Origin: an uncultured Bacteroides sp.
GTDB taxonomy: Bacteria > Bacteroidota > Bacteroidia > Bacteroidales > Bacteroidaceae
Length of the DNA stretch: 56,221 bases
Assembly: GCA_934716785.1 (NCBI GenBank)
Contig: CAKUYM010000002.1
Coordinates: 1 to 56,221, forward strand
Direction: 5' to 3'
Shown: positions 10,676-19,615 of the stretch, in pieces
Layout of the letters: each line of letters begins with the position of its first letter
How positions within the stretch are numbered: position 1 is the first letter of the stretch
Program-made: the position numbers and the translations under genes
Notes under the pieces: generated by a model
The model's input: only the letters and a program-made list of their open reading frames with translations
Told to the model about the DNA's origin: nothing
The model's database searches: none

Positions 10676-10739
10676 ATAGCCGGATTATCTGGCTATCAAT
10701 GCCCCAAAAGTAAGTTACATCTACACAAAAAAGGTCGAA
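10676..10739 (-). promoter_or_regulatory. Candidate promoter and leader hairpin of the tandem SusC/SusD operon
   Basis: On the minus strand TACTTTTG (plus 10712-10705) matches the Bacteroides -7 box TAnnTTTG. A weak -33 element TTCG lies at 10739-10736 with a 23-bp spacer. Between the promoter and the ATG at 10630 the leader has a 6-bp perfect stem (10676-10681 with 10691-10696, 9-nt loop). Only the -7 match is strong. Confidence 0.4.
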
Positions 10740-10811
10740 AATTTACCGGAAAAACTCTCTAAAGTATAGAAATACGCACTTTTTGCCGAGATTTTCCTTT
10801 TATAGCCTCTT

Positions 10812-10919
10812 TTACTCTTTCGATATCGTCGACTGATTGATATCATTTACGGAAGAGTTATCAAACTGATGCTTCTTCTTTCCGAAGGTGAAACGATAGT
10901 TATCACATATTCTTAAAAT
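10812..10919 (-). pseudogene. Remnant of a TonB-dependent receptor C-terminus
   Basis: A minus-strand frame without a start encodes ILRICDNYRFTFGKKKHQ followed by FDNSSVNDINQ and a stop at 10814-10812. The NYRFTFGKKKH segment looks like the last barrel strand and tail of a Bacteroides outer-membrane receptor. There is no intact upstream gene in this frame. A matching N-terminal scrap lies at 12517-12669 on the same strand, with the ATPase gene in between, so both may come from one destroyed receptor gene. The assignment rests on short motifs. Confidence 0.4.
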
Positions 10920-10923
10920 GGTC

Positions 10924-11235
10924 TATTTACCCTATTACGACAGCCGGAACAGTTTTAACCAGTTCGTTTTTAGTGGAATATCGATATGTTCCTATCTGCC
11001 TTGCACATTTGTCGGAAGGGATTTTATTTTTTTCCTCGTCATAATAAGATTTGTCATCATAATTGATAAGCAGAACCAATATTCTATCGGAATAGAAGAG
11101 GCCACCAGTCCATGCCAAAGCGGCATTCGGTGCCAGAACTTGCATAACTTCTGACGAATGTCATACGCTTCTGTTTCGCCTTGTCCTTCTACAGTACAAG
11201 AGCATATCATTTGTTTTGTCTCGGCAGATATAATT
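10924..11235 (-). pseudogene. Frameshifted coding remnant, function unknown
   Basis: Two overlapping minus-strand frames look coding in succession: one reads CTVEGQGETEAYDIRQK, and the next frame takes over near 11145 with MQVLAPNAALAWTGG and ends near 10927 with KTVPAVVIG. The switch near 11145-11150 looks like a single-base frameshift in one ancestral gene. I do not recognise the product. It lies directly downstream of the ATPase gene and upstream of the receptor remnant, in a patch of decayed DNA. Confidence 0.3.
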
Positions 11236-11247
11236 ACTAGATGTAGA

Positions 11248-12387
11248 TTATATTCCCAACTCCCTTTTTAGCCACACTTTCATCACCGGATCGGGAATGA
11301 TAACTTGTCGTTTCTCGATCTCTATAAGTTCCTTTTTGACCAATGCCCTCTTGACGATGCTTACATTTGCAGACGAACCGAGTTGATATTTCTGTAGAAC
11401 CTCTTGTGTGGAAAACTCGCTATGTACCCCGTCTATAATAGCTCGCAGAAAATTCATCTGATAGGTAGTAAGGCTCTCAGTCTGCTTCTCGAACAATGGG
11501 GTATTTTGATCGATGATATCCTGATATGCCGCCTCAAAATCATGTTCGGTAGCAGTTCCGTCCGTGTGTATCCATACCAACCATGCCAGCTGCTGTACAT
11601 AAGACGAATGGTTATCCACTATTTGGCATATTTCTTCGGCCAATTCTCTTGAGATCCGCTTGCCTGTAGCTTCAAAACGACCGCATATATAATTCACCCA
11701 ATCCGACGTCCCGATTTTCGGCAGATAAATGGCATCACCGAATTTATAGAACGGAAGACTCTTTTTCTCGAACAGTTCATTCATCAAATGCTTCTTACTA
11801 CCGAACAGACAATAGGATACCGACTTTTGTAGTTGCCATACGGAACGCAGTCGCTTCTGGAACGTCTTAGAATCCTTGAACTCGGCAATCTGCTGGAATT
11901 CGTCGATACACACAACGATATTACAACCTTTCTTCTGTGCTATTTTTTCCGGAAGCTGCAAAATCGCATCAACATCATTACCCTCGGGGTTCATCTCAAG
12001 TGAAATGGAGAAATCCGTCATCGGATCTGTACCCATGGAGATTTTTGGACTGATACGAGAAAGGAATAGTTTTATATTCTCCAGCCACTCATCCAGTTTC
12101 GAAGATGTTTGTTTGAGGACAGCAGCCGCAAATGCATCATAGAAATCCTTATCACTACGACATGAAAAAATATCAAGATACACAACTTTCAATTTTTCGG
12201 ATTGCGCCAAACGACATACTTTCTGCACCAACGAGGTCTTACCCCAACGACGAGGTGAAATCAGTACGGTATTGACACTATGCCGAAAATTCAGCAACAG
12301 ACGCTCCGTTTCTTTCTCTCGGTCGGTAAAATTATCACCGGATGCTGCAACACCAAATGTAAAAGGCTTATTCTCCATAATCTCCAA
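11248..12387 (-). CDS. AAA-type ATP-binding protein (archaeal-ATPase-like)
   Basis: Cytoplasmic ATPase of 379 residues. The N-terminus has the FTDREKETERL motif that precedes the P-loop in this family. The P-loop reads SPRRWGKTS (residues 44-52), so the first glycine of Walker A is a serine, as is usual here. Walker B is VVCIDEF (acidic pair D162-E163). The C-terminal third looks like a winged-helix region (STQEVLQKYQLGSSANVSIVKRALVKKELIEI). Such ATPases are common as lone genes in Bacteroides; their role is unclear, and some sit near mobile DNA. An ATG at residue 4 is an alternative start. It is a single-gene unit with its own promoter and dyad. Confidence 0.85.
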   Translation of the reverse strand: MEIMENKPFTFGVAASGDNFTDREKETERLLLNFRHSVNTVLISPRRWGKTSLVQKVCRLAQSEKLKVVYLDIFSCRSDKDFYDAFAAAVLKQTSSKLDEWLENIKLFLSRISPKISMGTDPMTDFSISLEMNPEGNDVDAILQLPEKIAQKKGCNIVVCIDEFQQIAEFKDSKTFQKRLRSVWQLQKSVSYCLFGSKKHLMNELFEKKSLPFYKFGDAIYLPKIGTSDWVNYICGRFEATGKRISRELAEEICQIVDNHSSYVQQLAWLVWIHTDGTATEHDFEAAYQDIIDQNTPLFEKQTESLTTYQMNFLRAIIDGVHSEFSTQEVLQKYQLGSSANVSIVKRALVKKELIEIEKRQVIIPDPVMKVWLKRELGI

Positions 12388-12401
12388 ATGCTATTCAAAT
12401 G

Positions 12402-12450
12402 CAAAGATATGAAACAACTTTATTACTAACAAGGTTATTACTAATAAAGT
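12402..12450 (-). promoter_or_regulatory. Promoter with overlapping palindromic operator-like dyad for the ATPase gene
   Basis: On the minus strand TATCTTTG (plus 12409-12402) matches the -7 box, and CTTG (12433-12430) fits the -33 box (3 of 4) with a 20-bp spacer. A perfect 9-bp inverted repeat, ACTTTATTA at 12417-12425 and TAATAAAGT at 12442-12450, brackets the -33 element. Inside it a TTATTACTAA-like unit is repeated in tandem. A repressor, perhaps the ATPase itself, could bind here. Confidence 0.5.
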
Positions 12451-12516
12451 TATTACAGATGTTGCTTTTCTTATATTAGCTGTATTAGAATTATTTTGTA
12501 ATGGCTAATTTTGGTT

Positions 12517-12669
12517 TTACGAAGGAATTCTTATCGAATACATCGTCTTGTCCTCAGTACATATTTCGTTGGCACCCAGCACCGTCACTTCCTGAATCTG
12601 CTCCACCTGTTTATCCAACTGGATATCTCCCAAACGTACAAAAGATTCTTTTATTCTTAATGCCTTCAT
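12517..12669 (-). pseudogene. Remnant of a TonB-dependent receptor N-terminal linker
   Basis: A 50-codon minus-strand frame contains GDIQLDKQVEQIQEVTVLGA followed by NEICTEDKTMYS. This resembles the segment between the carboxypeptidase-like domain and the plug in Bacteroides TonB-dependent receptors (QEVTVLGAN-type TonB box). It stops at 12519-12517 and has no signal peptide or plug, so it is a fragment. It may belong with the C-terminal remnant at 10812-10919. Confidence 0.4.
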
Positions 12670-12706
12670 CCTATTCAAGCAAATTTTATGAAAAATCAGA
12701 CTCTTT

Positions 12707-12739
12707 CTTGCTCGTTTCCGGCATAGTTTAGTACCTTTG
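12707..12739 (+). promoter_or_regulatory. Promoter of the DUF6078-like gene
   Basis: CTTG (12707-12710) and TACCTTTG (12732-12739, full TAnnTTTG match) are separated by 21 bp on the plus strand. The ATG at 12774 follows 34 bp later. This is a good Bacteroides-type promoter. Confidence 0.55.
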
Positions 12740-12773
12740 CCGACAATAAATAACCATCAACATTCATAAAATA

Positions 12774-13214
12774 ATGACTTCTCATTTCGACTTCTCCGAA
12801 GTCCCCTACTCCTTCGGCCTGTGTGCCGCCGAAAACTGCCCGAAAGCCTCAACCTGCCTGCGCCGGATTGCCATGCAGTATGCTCCTGTCAACAGAATTT
12901 TCCTGCCGACGATGAACCCTAACCGGATAATAACCGGAAAAGGTAAATGTGATTACTATTGTTCGAACGAGAAAACCCGCTTTGCACTTGGCTTTACACG
13001 CACGGCAAATGCACTCACCGTGCGAATGGCAAGTACGTTCCGCTACCGGATGATTAGCTACTTCGGACGCAAGAATTACTACTTGAAACGCCGGGGAGCA
13101 CTGAAAATCACTCCTGCCGAACAGATATATGTCATAAACGTTGCTAAAGAACTGGGGGTAGTACTGAATGACTACTTCGACGGTTATATAGAAGAATATA
13201 ACTGGAACGCTTAG
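12774..13214 (+). CDS. DUF6078-like conserved Bacteroides protein
   Basis: A 146-residue soluble protein with no signal peptide or membrane segment. The N-terminal part has several cysteines (LCAAENCPKASTCLRR, then GKCDYYCSNEKTRFALGFTR), suggestive of a metal site or disulfides. The C-terminal part is basic and helical (FRYRMISYFGRKNYYLKRRG). It resembles a family of short Bacteroidales proteins (DUF6078) of unknown role. It is one of few plus-strand genes here, is monocistronic and has its own promoter. It converges with the HTCS gene. The family name is from memory; the function is unknown. Confidence 0.7.
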   Translation: MTSHFDFSEVPYSFGLCAAENCPKASTCLRRIAMQYAPVNRIFLPTMNPNRIITGKGKCDYYCSNEKTRFALGFTRTANALTVRMASTFRYRMISYFGRKNYYLKRRGALKITPAEQIYVINVAKELGVVLNDYFDGYIEEYNWNA

Positions 13215-13351
13215 TCGTTCCTGCCATGTCTTCGGAAGAAATTTTCGTTTCTACAGAGAACACTGTTATATCCATTTAGAACCATGGTGGTTTCTCCGTA
13301 GGGAAACTACAAGGAAACTGTAACACTCTAACAAACAACTATATATCTTTA

Positions 13352-16300
13352 TCACGCTTTGCCTTGCTCCATGTATTCTTTGGGAGTCATGCCGTACTTT
13401 TTCTTGAAACAAGTACTGAAATATTTCGGGTCGTTGAAGCCTACTGCAACGGCAAGGTCGGTTATCCTTATTTTACTTTGTCCGTCCATCAGTTTGCAGG
13501 CAGCAGTCAGCCGGACATTCAGGACAAACGCTGAAGGTGTCAGTCCTGTCAACGATTTCAGTTTCTCTGTCAGCACTGTACGCGAAGCCCCCATCTCACT
13601 GACAAACTCCACCTGACCGAACTCCACATCATTCAGATGAGCATTCACGCAGTCTATCGCACGCTGAAGGAATGTCTCGTCAAGTGAAGTATACTCCAGT
13701 TTGTCTACTTCAAAAACAACCTGCTTACGAAAATCAGCCCCTTTCCGTTCCTGTCGTTTCAGGCAATTCATAATCTGCGCATAAAGCAGTGAAAAGTTGC
13801 ATGGTTTACTGATATACCCGTCAGCCCCGGAATTATATCCCTCTATCTGACTTTCTTCAGCCCGTTTGGCTGTCAACAGGATGACAGGAATGTGGCAATA
13901 TTCGAATTTATTCTTTATATACCTGCACAATTCTATACCGTCCATTTCGGGCATCATAATATCGGAGACAACCAAGTCTATGCCCCCTTCTTGCAACACT
14001 TCAAGCGCCTGTCTGCCATTTATGGCGGTTTTTACACGGAAATAGTTGGAAAGCAGATTAGAGAAAAGCATGCACAATTCTTCATTGTCATCGACAATCA
14101 ACAGCGTATAGTCCGCCGGATGAAGTTCTGTTTTTTCGTCCGGCTCATTGCCTTCTTCCGTTTCATTGATATAAATCGGAACAGGAAAAGCTGTCTGTCT
14201 CTGCGCCGTCACTGTCTCATCAAGCTCTCCCTGTCGGTAGGTTTCTTTATTGACAGGCAGCATGATACGGAAACAATTGCCCGTCTGCTCATTGCTGAAT
14301 GCTTCGATTGTCCCATGATGGAGAGCTACCAGGTCCTTTACCAGTGCCAGACCTATCCCCGTACCTATTGTATTATGTCTCCTGTAATCACCTTCATAGA
14401 AACGCTTGAACAATCCGTCTATCGTTTTCTGTGTCATCAGTTCCCCGGTATTGGTCACGTCAATCTGCAAGGTATATTCGTCCGCCAATGCCGCCCGGAC
14501 ACAGATCTGTCCGTCCTCCGGTGTATACTTCGCCGCATTCGACAAAAGATTGTACACTATCTTGTCAAGCTTGTCAGCATCGAAGAAGCCGAAAATTATA
14601 TCGGGAGTACTTTCAAAAGAAAGAAGCTGGCGTCTCTTGCCAAGCAAAGGTATAAAGGCTTCCGCACAACTGCGCAAAAAAGAAGAGATGTCTCCATAAG
14701 ATACACAAATCTTCAGATTGCCGCTTTCCACCTTTCTAAATTCCAATACTTGCTGTACCAGACGCATCAGGCGGGTAGCATTGGCAGTCATCACCGTGTA
14801 CAGTGTGCGTTTGTCTCCCCCTCTCTTCAGGTTTTCGAGCGAGGCAAGAATGATGCTCAGCGGAGTCATCAACTCATGGGTGATGTTCGTAAAAAACTGT
14901 AATTTCAAGTGGTTAATCTCCTGAATCTTCTGTTTCTCCAACTTGCCAATCTGAATCTCATGCTGCATGCGCATCTTATATCGCAGGAAACGAAAGACGA
15001 AATAGAGAATCACCGCAATTGCGACGGCATACAGGCAATAAGCCCACCACGTCAGCCAGGGAGCGGGAAGAATGCGGACCTTCAGGGTTCTCTCCGTATT
15101 TCCCCACGCACCATCCTCGTTCGTTCCCTTCAGACGGAACAGGTAAGTGCCCGCCGGCAGGTTATTGTAAGTGGCGAAATGGCGTTGGGCATCCACCACG
15201 ATTTCTTTATCATCATAGCCTTCCAGACGATAGGTATACATATTCTCCTGCGGATTCACGTAATTCAAAAGAGAAAACTCGATAGTAAAGTTATTGTCCT
15301 GATGCTCAAGTGTGATTTCGTCTGTATAGTTCACGTCTTTCTCTGAGAAACGCCGCCTCTCTTCCGGTGTCATACTTCTCAAAGAACGATTATGCACTTT
15401 GAAGTCTGTAAACACGAGGGGGAAAGAAGAAGGTTTATAGCCTGTCTTGTCTACCATGAAACTCCGTATCCCGTGCGAACTTCCGAACATAAGCCTCCCT
15501 TCGGGCAGCAGGCAACAAGACGCACGATTGAACGAAAAAGTTTCCATATCATCGGCCACCGCATAATAGTTTATGTTTTCCAGTACGTGGGCTTCATTCA
15601 TGGTAAAGGAAAGCACCGTATTATTGGTCGTTATCCATATCTTCCCCCGGCTGTCCTCCACAATGTTGGTGATTCCCTTATTCTCTATAGTAGAGAAAGA
15701 ATTGATGGTCACAAACATATCCTGCCGACGGTCGTAGTAAGAAAGCCCATTCCACATAGAACCTGCCCAAATCTGCTGACGGGAATCGACCAACAGGCAA
15801 AAGACATTCTGTACGTCACGCTTCTGCCCTACGGCATATCGTTTGTAAGTCTTGTCCTGCAAGTTGATGCGGACAATCCCTTCATAGTTGGTAGCAATCC
15901 ATATATTTCGTTCCGCATCTTCCTTAATATCGAAGATACGTGAATAAAGGAATTCCAGTTCTGCGCCGAGCATCCATTCCGACAGTTTATGAAACTGGTC
16001 GTCCGCATCTAGAATATAAACTCCCTGCCGAGTACCTATCCATAAATTCCCTTCCGAATCTTCCATCAGCGTATGGATGCAATCGCTTTCGAATTTCTTT
16101 TCGGTCAGGCTGTTCAATGACCTTACTTTATGATTTTTCTCATCATAGAGCCAGATTCCACGGCTATAAGTGCCGAAGCAAATCTCCCCCGTTTTCTTTC
16201 TCCTGATAATTGCGTCCACAGCAGATGTGTACGGCAATTCCTTGAAATCGGGATGCTGCTGATAATTGACACAAGTATGTGTCCGGTCATTATAAAGAAT

Positions 16301-17455
16301 CATTCCAAAACCGATAATTCCCATCCAATATTCGTCGTTTCCGGCATAAAAGATACTCCGTATGGAACTCGTATTGTACAGTTCTCTCACTGTCTCCATC
16401 CGGTCGATGCCGAATTTCTTATTATCCGTCTGAATCTTACAAACACCGCCGCCGAACATGCTTATCCACATCTGATTGTCATGTGTACGCTGTATCGAAC
16501 TTACTTCATTGTAGGGCAGTTCTCCTATCTCACTACCCGGCAGATAATTTTCGAAAGAATAGAAATCATTCTCATCATGCATGATACTCAAACCGCTACG
16601 GGTACCCACCCATATACGATGCAACTCGTCCTGCTCGATAGCATATACGATGTTATCATACAGTGTATTATCCTCGCCTTCTACCCGATGAAAACGGTCG
16701 TACTGCATACGTCCTGTCGTATAAGGTGTTTTCAACTTCACAAGCCCTCTGTCCCAGGTTCCAACCCAAATCTGTTGCTTGTCGTCCTGATATACTACAT
16801 TGGAAAAATACAAGACCGGATCAAGATAGGTATAAAATTTATTCCGCCCCACATCATAACGGTAAAGACCGCTTTCACAAGCTTCTATCCAAATGTCCCC
16901 CTGCATATCTTCCATAATGGACGAAACTCCTCCCAACCTCCGGCTCGACAAATCAATACGCTCAAATGCATCCTCCGCTTTTCTCTTTCTGAAAAGCCCC
17001 TGGGCGCCGCCTACCCAAATATCCCCGTTCCTTGCACAAAAGATATCCGCCGCGTTCAAAGGTTCCAAGTTTTCACTTCCGATACGCTCTATCTCTCCGG
17101 TAAGCTTATACAACTTGAATACTCCTTTTTCCGCAGCAATCCATAAGTTTCCGTCCTGATCATCGGTCACCGCATTCAGATAACAGTTGAAAGAAAAATT
17201 CGTTCCATCATTCAAACCATAATTCACCACACTATAACCGTCATAACGCACAAGCCCATTGTAAGTCGGAAGCCAAATATATCCGTCGGAATCCTGATAC
17301 AGTATCCGCACCTCATTAGTAGGCAATATATTTGATGAAATGGGAATGAATTTTAAATTGGAAATATACTTCCTTGAATTTGCTGCATAAATATTAGTTT
17401 TAAAAAAACAAAGCAACACAAATGACAATAATAAATGAACGAGTCCTTTTTGCAT
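13352..17455 (-). CDS. Hybrid two-component system sensor/regulator (HTCS)
   Basis: One-protein sensor and regulator of 1367 residues that controls PUL genes. A signal peptide (1-25) is followed by a periplasmic double beta-propeller of Reg_prop repeats (about 45-690; repeats such as GNLWIGTRQGV and RIWVGTRSGLS) that binds the signal sugar. Next come a Y_Y_Y domain (about 730-795), one membrane helix (about 802-824), a HisKA domain with the phospho-accepting H860 (FFTNITHELMTP) and an HATPase domain (NLLSNAAKYTPEDG, GTGIGLALVK). The receiver domain has D1165 (VVSDIMMPEMDG), and a C-terminal AraC-type HTH (VGFNDPKYFSTCFKKKYGMT) completes the protein. All key residues are present. It starts 20 bp after the GH20 gene and is likely co-transcribed with it. 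It probably controls the operon at 1-10.6 kb. Confidence 0.96.
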   Translation of the reverse strand: MQKGLVHLLLSFVLLCFFKTNIYAANSRKYISNLKFIPISSNILPTNEVRILYQDSDGYIWLPTYNGLVRYDGYSVVNYGLNDGTNFSFNCYLNAVTDDQDGNLWIAAEKGVFKLYKLTGEIERIGSENLEPLNAADIFCARNGDIWVGGAQGLFRKRKAEDAFERIDLSSRRLGGVSSIMEDMQGDIWIEACESGLYRYDVGRNKFYTYLDPVLYFSNVVYQDDKQQIWVGTWDRGLVKLKTPYTTGRMQYDRFHRVEGEDNTLYDNIVYAIEQDELHRIWVGTRSGLSIMHDENDFYSFENYLPGSEIGELPYNEVSSIQRTHDNQMWISMFGGGVCKIQTDNKKFGIDRMETVRELYNTSSIRSIFYAGNDEYWMGIIGFGMILYNDRTHTCVNYQQHPDFKELPYTSAVDAIIRRKKTGEICFGTYSRGIWLYDEKNHKVRSLNSLTEKKFESDCIHTLMEDSEGNLWIGTRQGVYILDADDQFHKLSEWMLGAELEFLYSRIFDIKEDAERNIWIATNYEGIVRINLQDKTYKRYAVGQKRDVQNVFCLLVDSRQQIWAGSMWNGLSYYDRRQDMFVTINSFSTIENKGITNIVEDSRGKIWITTNNTVLSFTMNEAHVLENINYYAVADDMETFSFNRASCCLLPEGRLMFGSSHGIRSFMVDKTGYKPSSFPLVFTDFKVHNRSLRSMTPEERRRFSEKDVNYTDEITLEHQDNNFTIEFSLLNYVNPQENMYTYRLEGYDDKEIVVDAQRHFATYNNLPAGTYLFRLKGTNEDGAWGNTERTLKVRILPAPWLTWWAYCLYAVAIAVILYFVFRFLRYKMRMQHEIQIGKLEKQKIQEINHLKLQFFTNITHELMTPLSIILASLENLKRGGDKRTLYTVMTANATRLMRLVQQVLEFRKVESGNLKICVSYGDISSFLRSCAEAFIPLLGKRRQLLSFESTPDIIFGFFDADKLDKIVYNLLSNAAKYTPEDGQICVRAALADEYTLQIDVTNTGELMTQKTIDGLFKRFYEGDYRRHNTIGTGIGLALVKDLVALHHGTIEAFSNEQTGNCFRIMLPVNKETYRQGELDETVTAQRQTAFPVPIYINETEEGNEPDEKTELHPADYTLLIVDDNEELCMLFSNLLSNYFRVKTAINGRQALEVLQEGGIDLVVSDIMMPEMDGIELCRYIKNKFEYCHIPVILLTAKRAEESQIEGYNSGADGYISKPCNFSLLYAQIMNCLKRQERKGADFRKQVVFEVDKLEYTSLDETFLQRAIDCVNAHLNDVEFGQVEFVSEMGASRTVLTEKLKSLTGLTPSAFVLNVRLTAACKLMDGQSKIRITDLAVAVGFNDPKYFSTCFKKKYGMTPKEYMEQGKA

Positions 17456-17474
17456 AACAGATTATATCCATCAA

Positions 17475-19547
17475 TTAGGGTACTTCGCATGAAGATAGCA
17501 TTTTATCAAGATGCGCTAATAATTCAAGTTCAAAAAGATACATCCAACCGGAATCCAGCGTATTCAACCCTAGACGCGAACGATATCCCATCGGCAAGAC
17601 ATATTCTGCCGGTTGGTCGATTGTGCGTGTCCGGGAATAAAGTTCTTCCATATCCCTACGGATTATTTTGAAATCATCCATACATTGCCTCAGACCGTTC
17701 AGACTTGCCACATCCCTGTCTTTATCATATGCTGAAACCGCCAACAACAGACGGGCTGTATAACCGGTCAATTCGTTGATTATCGAAAAAACCTGTAAAG
17801 AATAGTCATTACGAACCGCTTTCTCACGATACTGCTTCAAAAGGAAAGCGATATCATCATGAGTTCTCTTGTTTCTTTCAGCTTCTTTTATACGTTCTGC
17901 ATACTTCCTGTTCCACTCCCCTCTCTGTCCGTTAGGCAGAGACATGATCCTATAATTCCCCTTCGTCTTCCACATCGCCCTGCGGACACCATAATCCAAC
18001 AGACCGGTTTCCCACAACGGGAATGTAGACTCTAAAGCCAATCTAAAATCGGGAAGTGAAGAAACTGTATTTCCAAACTCACGAATCAAATAACGACGGG
18101 AAAACTCCTGGATATCCATTTTATCCTCTATATTCCAACTATATTGTGCATTAGCTATGAATCCTTTCCAATAGGTATCAAACAGAGGAGAGGAATCATC
18201 CCATGCCGTACAAAGTATTCCTTTTAAAGGTATTTCGCTACTTATCTGATGAAAGGAACGTATATGCTCTGTCTGCCCGTTTTCCAACGGTAACATAGCA
18301 AAGGTTGTCTGTGCCGCATTAGCCCCCATCACTTGCAGACCTTGCCTGCTATACCAGTCCAATGCCAACCGATTACCTTTACTTAATGCATCTTCATATT
18401 TCCAGCGCATATAAATTACGTTCTGAGGAAACAGTCTAGCATAGCGGTTCAGTTCAGGTAAACGCGCCTCCCAAATAGAGTCTTGATGTTCCGGTTTCTC
18501 CAAATCCAGAATAGTATAGTACAAACCGACTCCCTTGAACAGCATATCATCCCAAAAAATAGGAACACGACCATGGATTTCCGCATAATCACTGACTCTT
18601 CTCAACCAATCCAACTGAAGCTGTAACGGTGTTTTGCCAGAAGCCTTACAACGGTGGCAAGTTCCAACACTCGGTGCCTCGTCTCCTCCCACATGCAGAT
18701 ATTTTCCGTGAGGGGTCGCACATATAGCATCCTGATAAAGTCCAAATTGCAATTTGTAATAGTCTTCATTAGAAGGACAGCAAGTCCAATCGGACTCCGC
18801 ATTCTCTCGCAACAATTTATATTCATCATGTTTTAAAATAAAATCGGCATGCCCGATACCCTGAATCAAAGGACTGACATCTATATTCAGACGATAAGCA
18901 TACTCCGCCCATTCTCTCCACTCTTCTACAGAAAGCGCACCTGACAATGCGATCTTCGGATAATTCTTGTATTTCAATTTATCTTCATACTCTACAATAA
19001 CGGCATTTAATTTATACTCTGCCATACGATCCAAGATATAATATAAGTAACTCTTCGGCTTCATATGGTTTTTCAGATCTATATGAATCGCACGATAGGA
19101 ACTTGAGGGATAATCCGTTATCTCAAAAGCTGGCAGAGATGCATTCAACTCTACAGCATTCTGTACCAATTGTACCAACGTTTGCACTCCATATTGCAGT
19201 CCGGCTTGCGTACATGCTTCAACTATAACTTTTCCTGAGGATACAGTTAATCGATAGCCCTCCTTTTCTTTTATACGATTGTTAATCTTTAATAAAATTA
19301 CACCTTTGCAAAACGATTTCAACTGTTTTCTTGGAAAATAATCCTGACGAAAAGGAATTTCAGCCTTATTCTTCAAACAATAGCCAACAATATCTTGAGG
19401 ATGAATGCCTGTTTCTACCGACAGCAGCCGAATAGACCGTGGAGTAGGCAACAAAGTAGTAAAAACGTCCGAAAGTTCAAACGAATAACAAAAAGGAATG
19501 GATAAGAATAAGTAAACAAGTATAAACCATAACCTAATATTTTTCAT
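17475..19547 (-). CDS. GH20-type glycoside hydrolase (beta-N-acetylhexosaminidase-like)
   Basis: Secreted 690-residue protein. A signal peptide (1-22) leads into an alpha/beta GH20b-type N-domain (LLPTPRSIRL, GYRLTVSSGKVIVEA, GLQYGVQTLVQL). A TIM barrel begins at SSSYRAIHIDLKNH (about 148). The GH20 catalytic Asp-Glu pair is in HVGGDEAP (D289-E290). GH20 enzymes use substrate-assisted catalysis on terminal GlcNAc or GalNAc. The barrel start differs from the common YRGLMLDVAR form, so the specificity may differ. The C-terminal 200 residues are helical. It is the first gene of a unit with the HTCS, 20 bp apart, an arrangement that ties it to PUL function. Confidence 0.82.
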   Translation of the reverse strand: MKNIRLWFILVYLFLSIPFCYSFELSDVFTTLLPTPRSIRLLSVETGIHPQDIVGYCLKNKAEIPFRQDYFPRKQLKSFCKGVILLKINNRIKEKEGYRLTVSSGKVIVEACTQAGLQYGVQTLVQLVQNAVELNASLPAFEITDYPSSSYRAIHIDLKNHMKPKSYLYYILDRMAEYKLNAVIVEYEDKLKYKNYPKIALSGALSVEEWREWAEYAYRLNIDVSPLIQGIGHADFILKHDEYKLLRENAESDWTCCPSNEDYYKLQFGLYQDAICATPHGKYLHVGGDEAPSVGTCHRCKASGKTPLQLQLDWLRRVSDYAEIHGRVPIFWDDMLFKGVGLYYTILDLEKPEHQDSIWEARLPELNRYARLFPQNVIYMRWKYEDALSKGNRLALDWYSRQGLQVMGANAAQTTFAMLPLENGQTEHIRSFHQISSEIPLKGILCTAWDDSSPLFDTYWKGFIANAQYSWNIEDKMDIQEFSRRYLIREFGNTVSSLPDFRLALESTFPLWETGLLDYGVRRAMWKTKGNYRIMSLPNGQRGEWNRKYAERIKEAERNKRTHDDIAFLLKQYREKAVRNDYSLQVFSIINELTGYTARLLLAVSAYDKDRDVASLNGLRQCMDDFKIIRRDMEELYSRTRTIDQPAEYVLPMGYRSRLGLNTLDSGWMYLFELELLAHLDKMLSSCEVP

Positions 19548-19585
19548 ACGTAAAAGATTTTATTTCAAAAAATAATGCGACGTTA

Positions 19586-19615
19586 CAAAAATATCGATTT
19601 GCATAAACAAAAGTA
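19586..19615 (-). promoter_or_regulatory. Candidate -7 boxes upstream of the GH20-HTCS unit
   Basis: On the minus strand two TAnnTTTG matches lie 39 and 61 bp upstream of the ATG: TATTTTTG (plus 19593-19586) and TACTTTTG (19615-19608). Neither has a clear -33 TTTG at the right distance, so which one is used is open. Confidence 0.35.

Noticed and set aside
12501..12731. Plus-strand ORF of 76 aa
   Set aside because: It overlaps the receptor remnant on the other strand, which has more protein-like composition, and shows no domain or promoter.
13892..14902. Long plus-strand ORF (336 aa) opposite the HTCS gene
   Set aside because: It is the shadow of the conserved histidine kinase region; composition is atypical and no domain is seen.
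16130..17146. Long plus-strand ORF (338 aa) opposite the HTCS propeller
   Set aside because: Shadow ORF; the opposite strand has clear Reg_prop repeats.
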